Source: an uncultured Candidatus Nitrosopumilus sp. (GTDB lineage: Archaea; Thermoproteota; Nitrososphaeria; Nitrososphaerales; Nitrosopumilaceae). Taken from it: DNA of 64,000 nt. Below are positions 6,881 to 15,916 of this stretch, piece by piece; within the stretch, counting starts at the first letter, position 1, and every line of letters begins with the position of its first letter. The DNA is taken from the NCBI GenBank assembly GCA_951812655.1, contig OX638319.1, positions 620,001 to 684,000 of the forward strand, given 5' to 3'. Below the pieces are notes generated by a model. The model was not told where the DNA came from. It worked only from the letters and a program-made list of their open reading frames with translations, and did no database searches. The translations under genes were made by a program, and so were the position numbers.

Positions 6881-7715
6881 TCATTTAGATATTCCAAAAA
6901 GGATTGCTTTTTTCAAATCATGTTGAATTAGACCAAAATGTGGCATTGATATGCCTGATCCATAGTGTCCTTGTGGCCCTCCAAGACCGAGTCTGACTAA
7001 ATAACTAGTGTCAGTTTCTACTGTAATCTCCATTTTTTCTACTGTGTGTTCTCCAATTTTTTCTGTTTGAACCTCAGTTTCTGATAATATATCGCGTATT
7101 CCGTCTTTGTTGCATGCAAGTACAGCTTCTTTATGTTGGTGTCCGCACAAAATTATTGGGTTTTTTGTTTTTGTTTTTGTCTCTGAGAATGCAGAAATTG
7201 CACTGTAGTGATATCCATAACGACTGAAAAATTCCCCACCATCCGATAATCTCTGCCAAGTCTTTTGATATAGCCACTCATTTCCAGACTTCTCTGACAT
7301 GATTTTTTTTTGGATCCAATGGACCCCCATGGACACATACCAGTCCATTCTTTTTATCAACATCCTCCTGGATGCCAAACGTTCCATCACTGTTTTTTGT
7401 AAAAAAATCTAATTCTTTTTCTTCCAAGACCCGATGCTTGGCAATGCTTTCAAGTGAGCTGCCCTCAAGATTTTTTCCATAAAGGTATGACTCATCATGA
7501 TTTCCCATGACTGAAATCATCGGATAATTTTCAGACAACTCGTTCATTTTTTCTAATACTTGTTTTGGATTGGTTCCCCTCTCCAGCAAGTCTCCTAAAT
7601 TGATGATCCTGGAATATTTTCCATATCTTTTAGTAAAATGAACAGAATTTGTTAGATTGAGAATCGTATTAAGTGCTGAAAAGTCAGCATGAATATCCGA
7701 AAAGATCAGATCCAC
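6881..7715 (-). pseudogene. Calcineurin-like phosphoesterase, frameshifted
   Basis: Two overlapping frames together make one metallophosphoesterase. The first (7715 down to 7278) carries FSDIHADFSAL, NLGDLLERG, MGNHDESYL and VCVHGG, four of the usual metal-binding blocks. The second frame, entered near 7300, carries the last block LCGHQHKE and the C-terminal strands to 6881. The join falls in a run of nine A (minus strand) at about 7303-7311; eight A would restore one frame of about 277 residues. The intact enzyme would be a two-metal phosphatase related to PP2A/ApaH-like proteins. The break may be a true mutation, a sequencing error in the homopolymer, or slippage that still makes some full-length protein. 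Confidence 0.75.
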
Positions 7716-7831
7716 TTTGTTTCTGTTACTTGCATTTTCAAATTTTAATTTAATTTAATCGGTTCAAGTTCTTGTATATTGTTTGATTTGAAGATATTCT
7801 CTGACAACAAAGTACATGTTTCATCTAGCTA

Positions 7832-7840
7832 AAAATATAT
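7832..7840 (+). promoter_or_regulatory. Likely TATA box for the flavin reductase gene
   Basis: AAAATATAT lies about 26-30 bp before the ATG at 7863. Archaeal TATA boxes sit about 26 bp before the transcript start, so the mRNA would begin at or next to this ATG and be leaderless. This is why 7863 is preferred over the GTG at 7854. Confidence 0.45.
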
Positions 7841-7862
7841 CTTAATTCCTTATGTGATAAGG

Positions 7863-8447
7863 ATGAGTATGAAAATTTTAGGAGTAGCCTCCAGTATGCG
7901 CGAATCATCCTACAGTACACGAGTCTTAAAATTAACATTGGAAAAGGCAGAGAAAAGAGATGCGGAAACCAAGATGTTAAGCCTACGCGAATTACAATTG
8001 CCACTGTATCATCCTGAACAAAACAGATCCGTTGAACTTGACAAAGTCACGGAATATGTAAAATGGGCCGATGCCTTTGTTCTGGCCTCTCCTGATTATC
8101 ACGGGTCAATGTCTGGGGTAATGAAAAATTTTCTTGATTTCTTTTGGTCTGAATTTGCGGGAAAGACATTTGGATACATTTGTGCCTCTCATGAAAAAGG
8201 CCTTACTGTGATGGATCAGATGAGAACTGCTGTCAGACAATGCTATGGATGGAGTATGCCATATGGAATTTCAGTAAATTCTGATCAAGATTTTGACAAC
8301 TCAGGAAATCTGGCCAATGAAAATATCCTGTCCCGTGTTGAAACTATTGCCAGGGATTTGGTAGTATATGGCAGTTTTATTGCAGATCAATACAAAAAAG
8401 ATCTTAACAGCAAAGAATCAAACACGTTTGCTGCTCGTTATAGATAA
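7863..8447 (+). CDS. NADPH-dependent FMN reductase family protein
   Basis: The 194-residue product is a flavodoxin-like oxidoreductase. It opens with KILGVASSMRESSYSTR, the phosphate-binding loop for FMN. ASPDYHGSMSGVMKNFLDFF (about residues 80-99) is the hallmark second FMN segment (SPxYxGSxxGxLKNxxD). AGKTFGYICAS and MRTAVRQCYGWSMP follow as in the SsuE/ArsH-like group. It should reduce flavins, quinones or metals with NAD(P)H in the cytosol. The start is set by the TATA position; GTG 7854 is the alternative. A weak relic of the array element (ACATCCATTTGTAACCC) follows at about 8470. Confidence 0.85.
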   Translation: MSMKILGVASSMRESSYSTRVLKLTLEKAEKRDAETKMLSLRELQLPLYHPEQNRSVELDKVTEYVKWADAFVLASPDYHGSMSGVMKNFLDFFWSEFAGKTFGYICASHEKGLTVMDQMRTAVRQCYGWSMPYGISVNSDQDFDNSGNLANENILSRVETIARDLVVYGSFIADQYKKDLNSKESNTFAARYR

Positions 8448-8553
8448 TACGTCTAAACTATTGAATTTTACATCCATTTGTAACCCAAATTGTAATTTTT
8501 TCTAATTCTGATTTTATAATTAAAAAATTTCAATCAAATTAATTTTTAAAATC

Positions 8554-9054
8554 TCAAGCGTTTTTAGAATCTTTTTTGTATAGTTTGGTAAAGTAAACTC
8601 CATTGTTAACAGATAGAACAAACAAAGTTGCTGCAATCAGATGGGAGATTATCGATGCCTGATAAGGTTCTTGTCCTATGCTCAAAAAATGATAATGTAA
8701 AAACCATCTTGATGAAAAATAAATGATTTCAGCCATTCCTACCGAAGTAATGACCTTGATGAAGTCTTTTTGAATATTTTCTTTGTTTGCAATCCCTTCT
8801 TTTGTAATGTATTTTTCTTTGTTGTCTCTATAATAGAGAATACCAAAGACAAGATAGTAAATTGCATAACTTACTATGATGGTCAGAGTAGCATTGATGT
8901 ATTCTGTTTGCCCCTTGATGGATTGCGAAAACAAAGCCGAAACAAACATTGCAGAAGCAATCGAAGCAATCATGTTTCGATTTAATCTGACATAATCCAT
9001 GTGGTTTCCAATAACTGACTTTATTCTAGACCGCACATTTTTTGCAAAATCCAT
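8554..9054 (-). CDS. Four-helix membrane protein, paralogue of the 24.98 kb gene
   Basis: The 166-residue product has four predicted membrane helices (MIASIASAMFVSALFS, LTIIVSYAIYYLVFGILYY, VGMAEIIYFSSRWFLHYHFL and ATLFVLSVNNGVYF). A basic loop (RDNKEKYITKEGIANKENIQKD) lies between helices 2 and 3. It aligns along its length with the protein at 24976-25419, sharing SxGMAExxY-xxRW and the FLxI-xxxxYxASIxS segment. The family is unknown to me and appears to be a thaumarchaeal integral membrane family. The upstream methyltransferase ends only 12 bp before this gene starts, so they are probably one transcript. Confidence 0.7.
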   Translation of the reverse strand: MDFAKNVRSRIKSVIGNHMDYVRLNRNMIASIASAMFVSALFSQSIKGQTEYINATLTIIVSYAIYYLVFGILYYRDNKEKYITKEGIANKENIQKDFIKVITSVGMAEIIYFSSRWFLHYHFLSIGQEPYQASIISHLIAATLFVLSVNNGVYFTKLYKKDSKNA

Positions 9055-9066
9055 ATTGATGACTGG

Positions 9067-9819
9067 TTAGAACTCTTTACTTGGAAATACGTTACCAAGT
9101 GTCTGAGTTTTACCCTCCACTTTAACATCAATGGGAATTGGTCTGACATTTTCTGAATGCAATATTGATTTGAGCTGAGTTTGGGTAAACCATTGGCTCC
9201 TAAAGCCTAGACTGTTGTGAAAAACTCGATTCTCTTCATCAAAAGAATCATCGTCTATTCTTCTTATCATGGGCATCATAGGCCTGTAAAGTCGAGGCGC
9301 TATAAAACCAAAATTGTCTCCATTAAATACAGTAATTATGACCAAACCCTCCTTTCCGGCAATTTTTCTCATGTTATCCACAAATTGCTGTCTTTTGTCC
9401 GATGGAATCACTCCAAGTGTGTTATACAGACACATCACGATGTTAACACGTTCTGAATTGAAATGATCCGAAAGATCAGAGTCTGTTAAATCTAGTTGTA
9501 AAAATTTGATATTGTTTGGGTTTCCATCATGATTTTCATTTTTTTGATTAGCACGCATTATCATAGGTTCTGATATTTCTACTCCCACAAACTCGATAGA
9601 TTCTTTCTCAAGCATTTTGTCTAGTCCGAATATTGCCCTGCCAGTACCTGCACCCATATCTATGATTGAGCAGTTTTTGTTAGATTGACAAATATTTTTG
9701 CATAGATTGGAGAGAATTTCTATTTCTCTGTCAAGGTATCTGACAATTATGTGGTCTTGATTGTCTTCAACACTTTTGTCATAGTCCGATGCCATGTCGT
9801 CCCAGAGACCATCCTTCAT
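9067..9819 (-). CDS. Class I SAM-dependent methyltransferase
   Basis: The 250-residue product has a clear SAM-binding motif I at about residues 51-61 (IIDMGAGTGRAIF), with the acidic post-I residue in FVGVEIS, then LQLDLTD and VNIVMCLYNTLGVI as motifs II and III. The C-terminal part (SLGFRSQWFTQTQLKSIL) is typical of small-molecule methyltransferases. The substrate is not known. It lies immediately upstream of the four-helix membrane protein on the same strand. Being the second methyltransferase within 4 kb of this accessory region, it may modify a lipid or a secreted compound, but that is a guess. Confidence 0.8.
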   Translation of the reverse strand: MKDGLWDDMASDYDKSVEDNQDHIIVRYLDREIEILSNLCKNICQSNKNCSIIDMGAGTGRAIFGLDKMLEKESIEFVGVEISEPMIMRANQKNENHDGNPNNIKFLQLDLTDSDLSDHFNSERVNIVMCLYNTLGVIPSDKRQQFVDNMRKIAGKEGLVIITVFNGDNFGFIAPRLYRPMMPMIRRIDDDSFDEENRVFHNSLGFRSQWFTQTQLKSILHSENVRPIPIDVKVEGKTQTLGNVFPSKEF

Positions 9820-9959
9820 AGTTTGGAGTTTTTAGAATTTGTATATGGATTTTGTTATTGATGAACTTAGTCTTGTAGTAGAAATAAAATTTTGTAATAT
9901 CATTTTAGTGAAATCTCCTTTTCATCAATGGTTAAAAGGAAAATTCACGAATCTCTAAT

Positions 9960-11087
9960 ATGAAATATGTTGTGCTTCTGGTAACTGTATGTGCCATTGT
10001 AATGGGCGGATTCAGCTCTGCATCTTCAAATGCACACGCTTTATCGTGTGAAATAGGTGATGATGGAAATTGTATTAGTTTTCCTGAGGTTGCTTCTCCA
10101 TTAAATCAATACAAGAACGGAGTTAGCATAGGTGATATTTTCTGTCACAATTCTTATCTTGTAATAAAACAATCCACAGGAACTCCTGCTTGTGTCTTAA
10201 GTGATAAAGAACTCATTGAACGAGGATGGGCAGTGACCTTAGATGACTATATCAAAAATGGTCAAAATATTGAAATCATTTTAGAGAATCCCCGCTGTTT
10301 TGGTACCTGTCCAGTCTATACGGTAACCATATCAAATGATGGGCTACTTTTATTTGAAGGAAAGGAGTTTTTGGATACACTGGGTGTTGAAACTGATTCA
10401 ATATCTTCATCAGACGTTGCAAATCTGGTATCACATATCAACAAGATGGATTTTTTCTCCCTTGAAGATGCAAAAATACCTACGATGAGTGACGTTCCTT
10501 TCACGCACACCACTGTCACTATTGGTGAAAAAACACATACCATTAGAAACTATGTGGGGGAATTTGGGATTGCAAAAGTTTCAGAACTTGAATCCATGAT
10601 TAACGGTTTGGCAAATGCTCAAAACAGAATTGATGGTACAACCTCAAACGTTGAAGATCTTGCCAAATCTCAAATGTCTACATTATACATTGACTCCAAA
10701 CTTGTTGATTGTGTTGGAGTTGCACCACAACAATGCATGCTAGTGAGAGAAAATAGTGATTCTGAATGGGAAATGTTCTATGATACAATTGAAGGATTTG
10801 AGTATCAAGAAGGAATTCATCACAAGATCAGTGTAACAATTACTGAAATTGAACACCCTCCCGCAGATGGCTCTTCATTGAGATATACTCTAGTTGAAAT
10901 TCTAGAACCGTTTGCTGATGGTTGTGGATTAGAACCTGATCCTGGTATGTGCAAAGCTTACATGCCAAAGTACTATTTTGATCAAACAACTAATTCATGT
11001 CAAGAATTCATTTGGGGGGGCTGCAATGGGGTAATTCCATTTGAAACCCTATCTGAATGCCAAATTCAATGTAATTCAGAAAACTAA
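9960..11087 (+). CDS. Secreted protein with DUF6438-like and Kunitz/BPTI domains
   Basis: The 375-residue product has a signal peptide (KYVVLLVTVCAIVMGGFSS). Residues 55-90 carry GTPACVLSDKELIERGW, the motif shared with the 3.9 and 35.4 kb proteins. Residues 105-200 (ILENPRCFGTCPVYTVTIS and what follows) match the pattern of DUF6438. The C-terminal 55 residues have six cysteines spaced as in a Kunitz inhibitor: CGLEPDPGMC, then KYYFDQTTNSC, FIWGGC, a LSEC and a final QC. The FxWGGC and yyFDxxTxxC segments are the fold's signature. A secreted, disulfide-bonded protein, perhaps a protease inhibitor, is expected. No operon partner is present. Confidence 0.85.
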   Translation: MKYVVLLVTVCAIVMGGFSSASSNAHALSCEIGDDGNCISFPEVASPLNQYKNGVSIGDIFCHNSYLVIKQSTGTPACVLSDKELIERGWAVTLDDYIKNGQNIEIILENPRCFGTCPVYTVTISNDGLLLFEGKEFLDTLGVETDSISSSDVANLVSHINKMDFFSLEDAKIPTMSDVPFTHTTVTIGEKTHTIRNYVGEFGIAKVSELESMINGLANAQNRIDGTTSNVEDLAKSQMSTLYIDSKLVDCVGVAPQQCMLVRENSDSEWEMFYDTIEGFEYQEGIHHKISVTITEIEHPPADGSSLRYTLVEILEPFADGCGLEPDPGMCKAYMPKYYFDQTTNSCQEFIWGGCNGVIPFETLSECQIQCNSEN

Positions 11088-11296
11088 TTTCATACCTGCC
11101 TTCGCCTCAATTTAATCCTGAACTGTAGGTGATCTTGTGGGCATTTAGATTAGAATCGTGAAGGTCAATATCATTTCTCGGTTTTATACACTTTGATTCA
11201 AATCCCAAGGTACGAAATCTAACATACATGTTTTGTTAATCTGTATTGTGATAAGTAAATCTAGATTCAATATGGAGAATATGTTCCATAATTAAG

Positions 11297-12631
11297 ATGA
11301 GCAATGAATTTTTTGCAAAGGGAAGTGTTTCAAAGGCATACATCAAGTTTGCAATTCCTTCCATTTTCACAAGTCTTCTAATGATTAGTACGTATCTTGT
11401 TGATGGAATTTTAATTGGACAGTTCATAGGCTCAGAAGGACTTGCATCATTTAACTTAACTTTTCCAATATTTGGTCTACTGGCAGCCATTGCAGTAGTA
11501 ATAGCTACTGGAGGTTCTTCATTAGTTGGCAAATATTTGGGAGAAAAAAACATTCAGGCTGCAAATCAGGTTTTTAACCTTTCATTGATTTTGACTTTGG
11601 TTTTTTCCATTGCATTCTCCCTAGGCATTTTGATTTTTGCTGATGATACCGCTAGATTTCTAGGCGCGACAGACATTCTTTTTGATGCGACCAAAGAATA
11701 CTTTACAATTCTTTCAGTATTTTTTATTTTATTCCTAATTGGGATGGTATTGCAATTTTTTATCCGAAATGAAGGAAATTCTACATATCCTATCAAGGCC
11801 ATTTTGGTAGCTGTTGCGATCAACATTCCAATGACCTATGTCTTCTTGGGGATTTGGGACCTTAGTTTGGGTGCCGCTGCACTAGCAAGCGGCATTTCTT
11901 CAATTGCAAGCACCGTATTATCAATTGTTTATTTTTTGAAAAAAAAGACTTTGCTACATTATGGCAAACCCCTTTTTGATCTATCTGTTGTTAGACGAAT
12001 TCTCTACAACGGCTCTTCTGAAGGACTTTCAGAATTATCCGCAGCAGCAGTTGTGTTGATATTTAATCTTACTTTGATACAATATTTGGGAGAAATTGGA
12101 ATTGCTGCGTTTGCAATAATTTCCCTTACTTCTCTTGTTGTTATTATGATCAATGTGGGATTGTCTATGGGTCTACAGCCAATGGTTAGTTACAATTATG
12201 GAGCAAAATCAATTGAAAGAGTAAAAGGCACGCTCAGAATTGCGGTAAAACTTTCGATAATAATTGGCCTAGCATTTTATGGAACAGTTTTTGTCTTTGG
12301 GGAGTATTTCATTGAATTGTTTAGTACGGATAATGATGAATTAACGTCCCTCACTATCGATGCAATTCGCATCTATGGGTTATCATATTTGTTCTTGGGA
12401 ATAAATTTTCTTTCTTCTGGATACTTGACAGCACTACAAAAACCAAAAATCTCTTTAATTATCTCAATGTGTTACAACCTCATCTTTGTAATTGTGGGTT
12501 TGATGGTTTTGCCTCAATTGTTTGGAATTCCGGGAATTTGGTGGGCTGTCCCATTTGCAAACATAATGACAATTCTAATTTCATTTCACTATGTTAGAAA
12601 AATGAATAAAAACTTGAATAATATGTCTTGA
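11297..12631 (+). CDS. MATE family efflux transporter
   Basis: The 444-residue product has about twelve membrane helices in two similar halves, as in MATE exporters, and the usual length. It opens with GSVSKAYIKFAIPSIFTSL, followed by LVDGILIGQFIGSEGLASFN, the conserved first-helix pair of the family. The second half has GLSMGLQPMVSYNYGAKS and SGYLTALQKPKISL, typical of NorM/DinF-type proteins. It exchanges Na+ or H+ for cationic drugs, dyes or metabolites at the cytoplasmic membrane. Its substrate cannot be read from sequence. It is flanked by two unrelated secreted-protein genes and looks monocistronic. Confidence 0.9.
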   Translation: MSNEFFAKGSVSKAYIKFAIPSIFTSLLMISTYLVDGILIGQFIGSEGLASFNLTFPIFGLLAAIAVVIATGGSSLVGKYLGEKNIQAANQVFNLSLILTLVFSIAFSLGILIFADDTARFLGATDILFDATKEYFTILSVFFILFLIGMVLQFFIRNEGNSTYPIKAILVAVAINIPMTYVFLGIWDLSLGAAALASGISSIASTVLSIVYFLKKKTLLHYGKPLFDLSVVRRILYNGSSEGLSELSAAAVVLIFNLTLIQYLGEIGIAAFAIISLTSLVVIMINVGLSMGLQPMVSYNYGAKSIERVKGTLRIAVKLSIIIGLAFYGTVFVFGEYFIELFSTDNDELTSLTIDAIRIYGLSYLFLGINFLSSGYLTALQKPKISLIISMCYNLIFVIVGLMVLPQLFGIPGIWWAVPFANIMTILISFHYVRKMNKNLNNMS

Positions 12632-12758
12632 AAACATCTGTTTACATTTCATTTCTGTCCCCATTAGTGAGTCCATGAATCAGATGAACTTCACATGATG
12701 TAATTTTTAACGATTCAGGTGTCTAAAAGGTCCGATCCTTTAAATCAAATTTTTGATC

Positions 12759-13835
12759 ATGTTTTTTATGAATATTCTTATTTTTGCTGTCATTCCTCTC
12801 ATTTTATCACTTGGAATCATGCCTGCTTTACAATACGAAATAATTTCTAATGCTGAAGCAGTAAAATCTAAAGGAAATTCTTTGACTGAAACCAATTCCA
12901 AGAATGTCTGTGGGGATAAACTCTGTTCAGAAATCTCTGGAAATCAGATTGTGCAAAAACCCATGATGCCAATATCTCAAAAAGAATTGTTTTCATCTGC
13001 AGAGAGATATACGCTGGAAGGCCCTGAAATTGATCCTGAAAAAGGATATGCTGTAATCAAAATTGGAGATGGTCTCTATTGGCTAACTGATGGAGTATAC
13101 CAACTCATGTTCGTGACCACTGGAGAAGGTGTAATTTTAGTCGATGCCCCTATGGGAATGGGAGCAAAAATCCAACAAGCAATTTCAGAAGTAACGTCAC
13201 AGAAAGTTACTCATTTCATTTATTCCCATATTCACAAAGATCATGTTGGTTCTGCTGGATTGCTTCCCCAAGATGTGACATACATTTCACATACTGATAC
13301 CGCAAAACATCTTGTGATGAAAAATGATCCACAAAGACCCATACCCACTGTTACTTTTGATGATGAGTATGTCCTGACAGTAGGTGATCAAACTCTGGAA
13401 CTGTCTTATTTGGGACCATTTCATTCTAAAGGAGACATTGTGATTTATTCTCCCGCACACAAAGTCGTAATGGCTGTTGACTTGTTCCATCCAAACGCAG
13501 CACCATTCCAATTCATGGGAATCACGAGAGATGTCGGTGAACATCTTGCAGTTCATGATAAGCTCTTGGAGATGGATTGGAAAATTATTGTTTCTGGACA
13601 TGAACCCATCTTGGGAACTCCTGAACATCTAAAATTCAACAAAGATTTCACATTGGCAGTATTGGATAATGCCATTATGGCGATACAGACAACTCAACCT
13701 AGTGCAAATTACTTTGATGATTTGGCAAACAAATGTGCTGAATTAACTTTGGAACAATACTCTGATCTCAAAGACATAGAGGTTTACCCAAATGAAAATT
13801 GCGTAACCATGATTTTCTATGCGTTGATTGATTAA
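12759..13835 (+). CDS. Secreted MBL-fold metallohydrolase
   Basis: From ATG 12759 the product is 358 residues. It has a signal sequence (MNILIFAVIPLILSLG), then AVKSKGNSLTETNSKNVC and GDKLCS, nearly the same as in the 1056-2423 protein. The hydrolase domain has the zinc motif HIHKDH (about residues 147-152), PFHSKGDI with the next His, and SGHEPILGTPEH near the end. It lacks the Met/His-rich insert of its paralogue, so the two differ in metal supply more than in fold. The extracellular substrate is unknown. The surrounding genes are transport proteins, with no shared operon. Confidence 0.85.
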   Translation: MFFMNILIFAVIPLILSLGIMPALQYEIISNAEAVKSKGNSLTETNSKNVCGDKLCSEISGNQIVQKPMMPISQKELFSSAERYTLEGPEIDPEKGYAVIKIGDGLYWLTDGVYQLMFVTTGEGVILVDAPMGMGAKIQQAISEVTSQKVTHFIYSHIHKDHVGSAGLLPQDVTYISHTDTAKHLVMKNDPQRPIPTVTFDDEYVLTVGDQTLELSYLGPFHSKGDIVIYSPAHKVVMAVDLFHPNAAPFQFMGITRDVGEHLAVHDKLLEMDWKIIVSGHEPILGTPEHLKFNKDFTLAVLDNAIMAIQTTQPSANYFDDLANKCAELTLEQYSDLKDIEVYPNENCVTMIFYALID

Positions 13836-13951
13836 GCATATTGACATGCTTAATTCTCGATTTGATGACTGAGTCTGTTGGATATTGCTTTATTTATTTA
13901 CGAATTTCATAAGAAAATGCATGGGTGATTGTTCAGAGATGAATTGGTTTA

Positions 13952-15394
13952 ATGATTAATTTTGACAATTGGAATCCGTTACACAGCAAACTACGAATTA
14001 CAGGATTTGTGCTATCTCCGATTCTATTTTCTATTATCATCTTATACCCTATTGACGGATTAGTATTTGAGGCAAAGCTTGTTCTCGGATTATCTGTATG
14101 GATGGCGATTTGGTGGGCAACTGAGGCAATCCCATTTTATGTCACCGCATCTATTCCGTTGTTTGTATTTCCGTTGTTTAGTGTGGCAGATATTGATAAA
14201 GTAATTTCTGCATATGGCGATAAGCTGGTATTTTTGCTCATGGGTGGATTTCTACTTGCAAAAACAATCGAAAAGGTAGATCTTCACAAGAGATTTGCAT
14301 TTAACACTTTGAAAATAGTTGGAACGAAGCCAAAAAACATAGTTTTGGGATTCATAATTGTTACAGGATGCATGAGTGCTTGGATTACAAACACCGCGAC
14401 GACTCTCCTAATTCTTCCAATCGCAATCGCAGTGATATCTCAAGTAGATGTCTCACAGAAGAAAAGATTTGCGACATGTTTGATTCTAAGCGTTGCATAT
14501 GCTGCAAGTCTGGGGGGCCTGTCTACTATGATTGGTACTGCACCAAATGCACTATTTGCTTCCTTGGGTAATTCGCTTGCAGGCGTAGAGATAATTTTCT
14601 TTGACTGGATGCTGATTGGAATTCCGATTAGTGTAGTTTCTCTTTTAGCATTGTGGATATACATGACAACTTCTGCAAGATTGGATAACAAAAAACCCAT
14701 TCTTAAAGACAAAAATATCATCACTGAAGAATTAAAAAATCTCGGAAACTGGAATAGAAACGAAAAAATCGTTCTAGTAATATTTGTAGCAACTGCATTT
14801 GCGTGGATAACCCGTGGCATATTCTGGAAAGATTTGGTACCCTTTGTTGGAGATCACGTGATAGTTCTAGTTTCAGTTGCGATCCTGCTCATCATACCTT
14901 CAGGGCTGAAGAGACAACGTCTGCTTGATTTGAAAACTGCACGCAAGATTCCCTGGGGCGTCTTAGTGTTAATAGGAGGGGGTTTGGCTTTGGCTACTGG
15001 GTTTACTGCTACGGGTCTTGACCTGTGGATAGCAGACAAGCTGTTATTTTTGGGGACATTGGACTATTTCTTGATTGTACTGGTTATTGTTACAATTACA
15101 ATGTTAACAAGTGAACTTATGAGTAATACTGCAGTAGCTGCATTATTGTTGCCCGTTATGGCAGTTTTAGGGGCTACCACTGAGATTGATCCGATTTTAT
15201 TGATGGCTCCCGTTGCATTTGCTACAAGTTATGGATTTATGATGCCTGTTGGAACCCCTCCAAATGCGATTGCCATTGGAAGCGGATATGTGTCAATCAG
15301 ACAGATGGTTCGTTATGGATTGCCATTTGATCTTATTTGTATTCCTATTGTCACCATAATGATAGTATTTTTGGTACCTTTGGTTTGGAGATGA
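13952..15394 (+). CDS. DASS/SLC13 family sodium-anion symporter
   Basis: The 480-residue product has about eleven membrane segments. Both SNT signature motifs of the divalent anion:Na+ symporter family are visible: AWITNTATTLLILPIA (about residues 145-160) and SELMSNTAVAALLLPVM (about 390-406). WWATEAIPFYVTASIPLFVFP and PVGTPPNAIAIGSG also fit. The family brings in dicarboxylates, citrate, sulfate or phosphate with sodium. In an autotroph, uptake of an organic acid or sulfate is possible. It has its own upstream region and no operon partners. Confidence 0.9.
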   Translation: MINFDNWNPLHSKLRITGFVLSPILFSIIILYPIDGLVFEAKLVLGLSVWMAIWWATEAIPFYVTASIPLFVFPLFSVADIDKVISAYGDKLVFLLMGGFLLAKTIEKVDLHKRFAFNTLKIVGTKPKNIVLGFIIVTGCMSAWITNTATTLLILPIAIAVISQVDVSQKKRFATCLILSVAYAASLGGLSTMIGTAPNALFASLGNSLAGVEIIFFDWMLIGIPISVVSLLALWIYMTTSARLDNKKPILKDKNIITEELKNLGNWNRNEKIVLVIFVATAFAWITRGIFWKDLVPFVGDHVIVLVSVAILLIIPSGLKRQRLLDLKTARKIPWGVLVLIGGGLALATGFTATGLDLWIADKLLFLGTLDYFLIVLVIVTITMLTSELMSNTAVAALLLPVMAVLGATTEIDPILLMAPVAFATSYGFMMPVGTPPNAIAIGSGYVSIRQMVRYGLPFDLICIPIVTIMIVFLVPLVWR

Positions 15395-15636
15395 TGAAAA
15401 AAGAGCTTGAAAAATCATACAAATTAAAAATCTCGTACTTTTCTAACTTCATCTCATCTCAATCTGTAGGTGAATTCTCATGGTAACATGGAATTTTTTT
15501 ATCATGAATTAGCAGTGTAAGAAACAACATGAAGTTTATCTGATGTGTTTTAGGATTCATCAAGAAAAGAGAATGAAGAAAAGCCAAAATTTTATTCTCT
15601 AGATATAGTTATTATTGTGATTAGGAAAACTTGCTC

Positions 15637-15795
15637 ATGGGATTCAAAAAAGGCATTAGCAAGTGTGTAGAATGTGAGAAGAAAATAAAGGAAGATCCAG
15701 ACGAATCCGGAATGTGTAGTAAATGTGGCGCAGCAGAAACTCGTATTGAAAAAACAGTCTACAAGGAACTAATGGATGAAGGAAGATTTCCCTAG
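15637..15795 (+). CDS. 52-residue zinc-binding protein
   Basis: The reading frame from ATG 15637 to TAG 15795 encodes 52 residues with CVEC and CSKC pairs separated by 13 residues, a simple zinc ribbon. The remainder is charged (EKTVYKELMDEGRFP). The intact pair of CxxC motifs and good codon use argue that it is a real gene. Function unknown; small zinc ribbons of this kind are common in archaea as nucleic-acid or protein adaptors. Confidence 0.65.
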   Translation: MGFKKGISKCVECEKKIKEDPDESGMCSKCGAAETRIEKTVYKELMDEGRFP

Positions 15796-15916
15796 GATGA
15801 ATTTTTAAATTTGTTAAAACAAGACCTGAATGTTGAAAAATTCTCATTCTCTATATTTGTAATAGACCTTTAGAAAATTCTGCAAGATTAAGTATGCATC
15901 TCAATTCCTAATTTTC

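Noticed and set aside
1-15000. Provirus or transposon
   Set aside because: No integrase, transposase, capsid, portal or terminal inverted repeats were recognised; only att-like tRNA-end copies suggest mobility.
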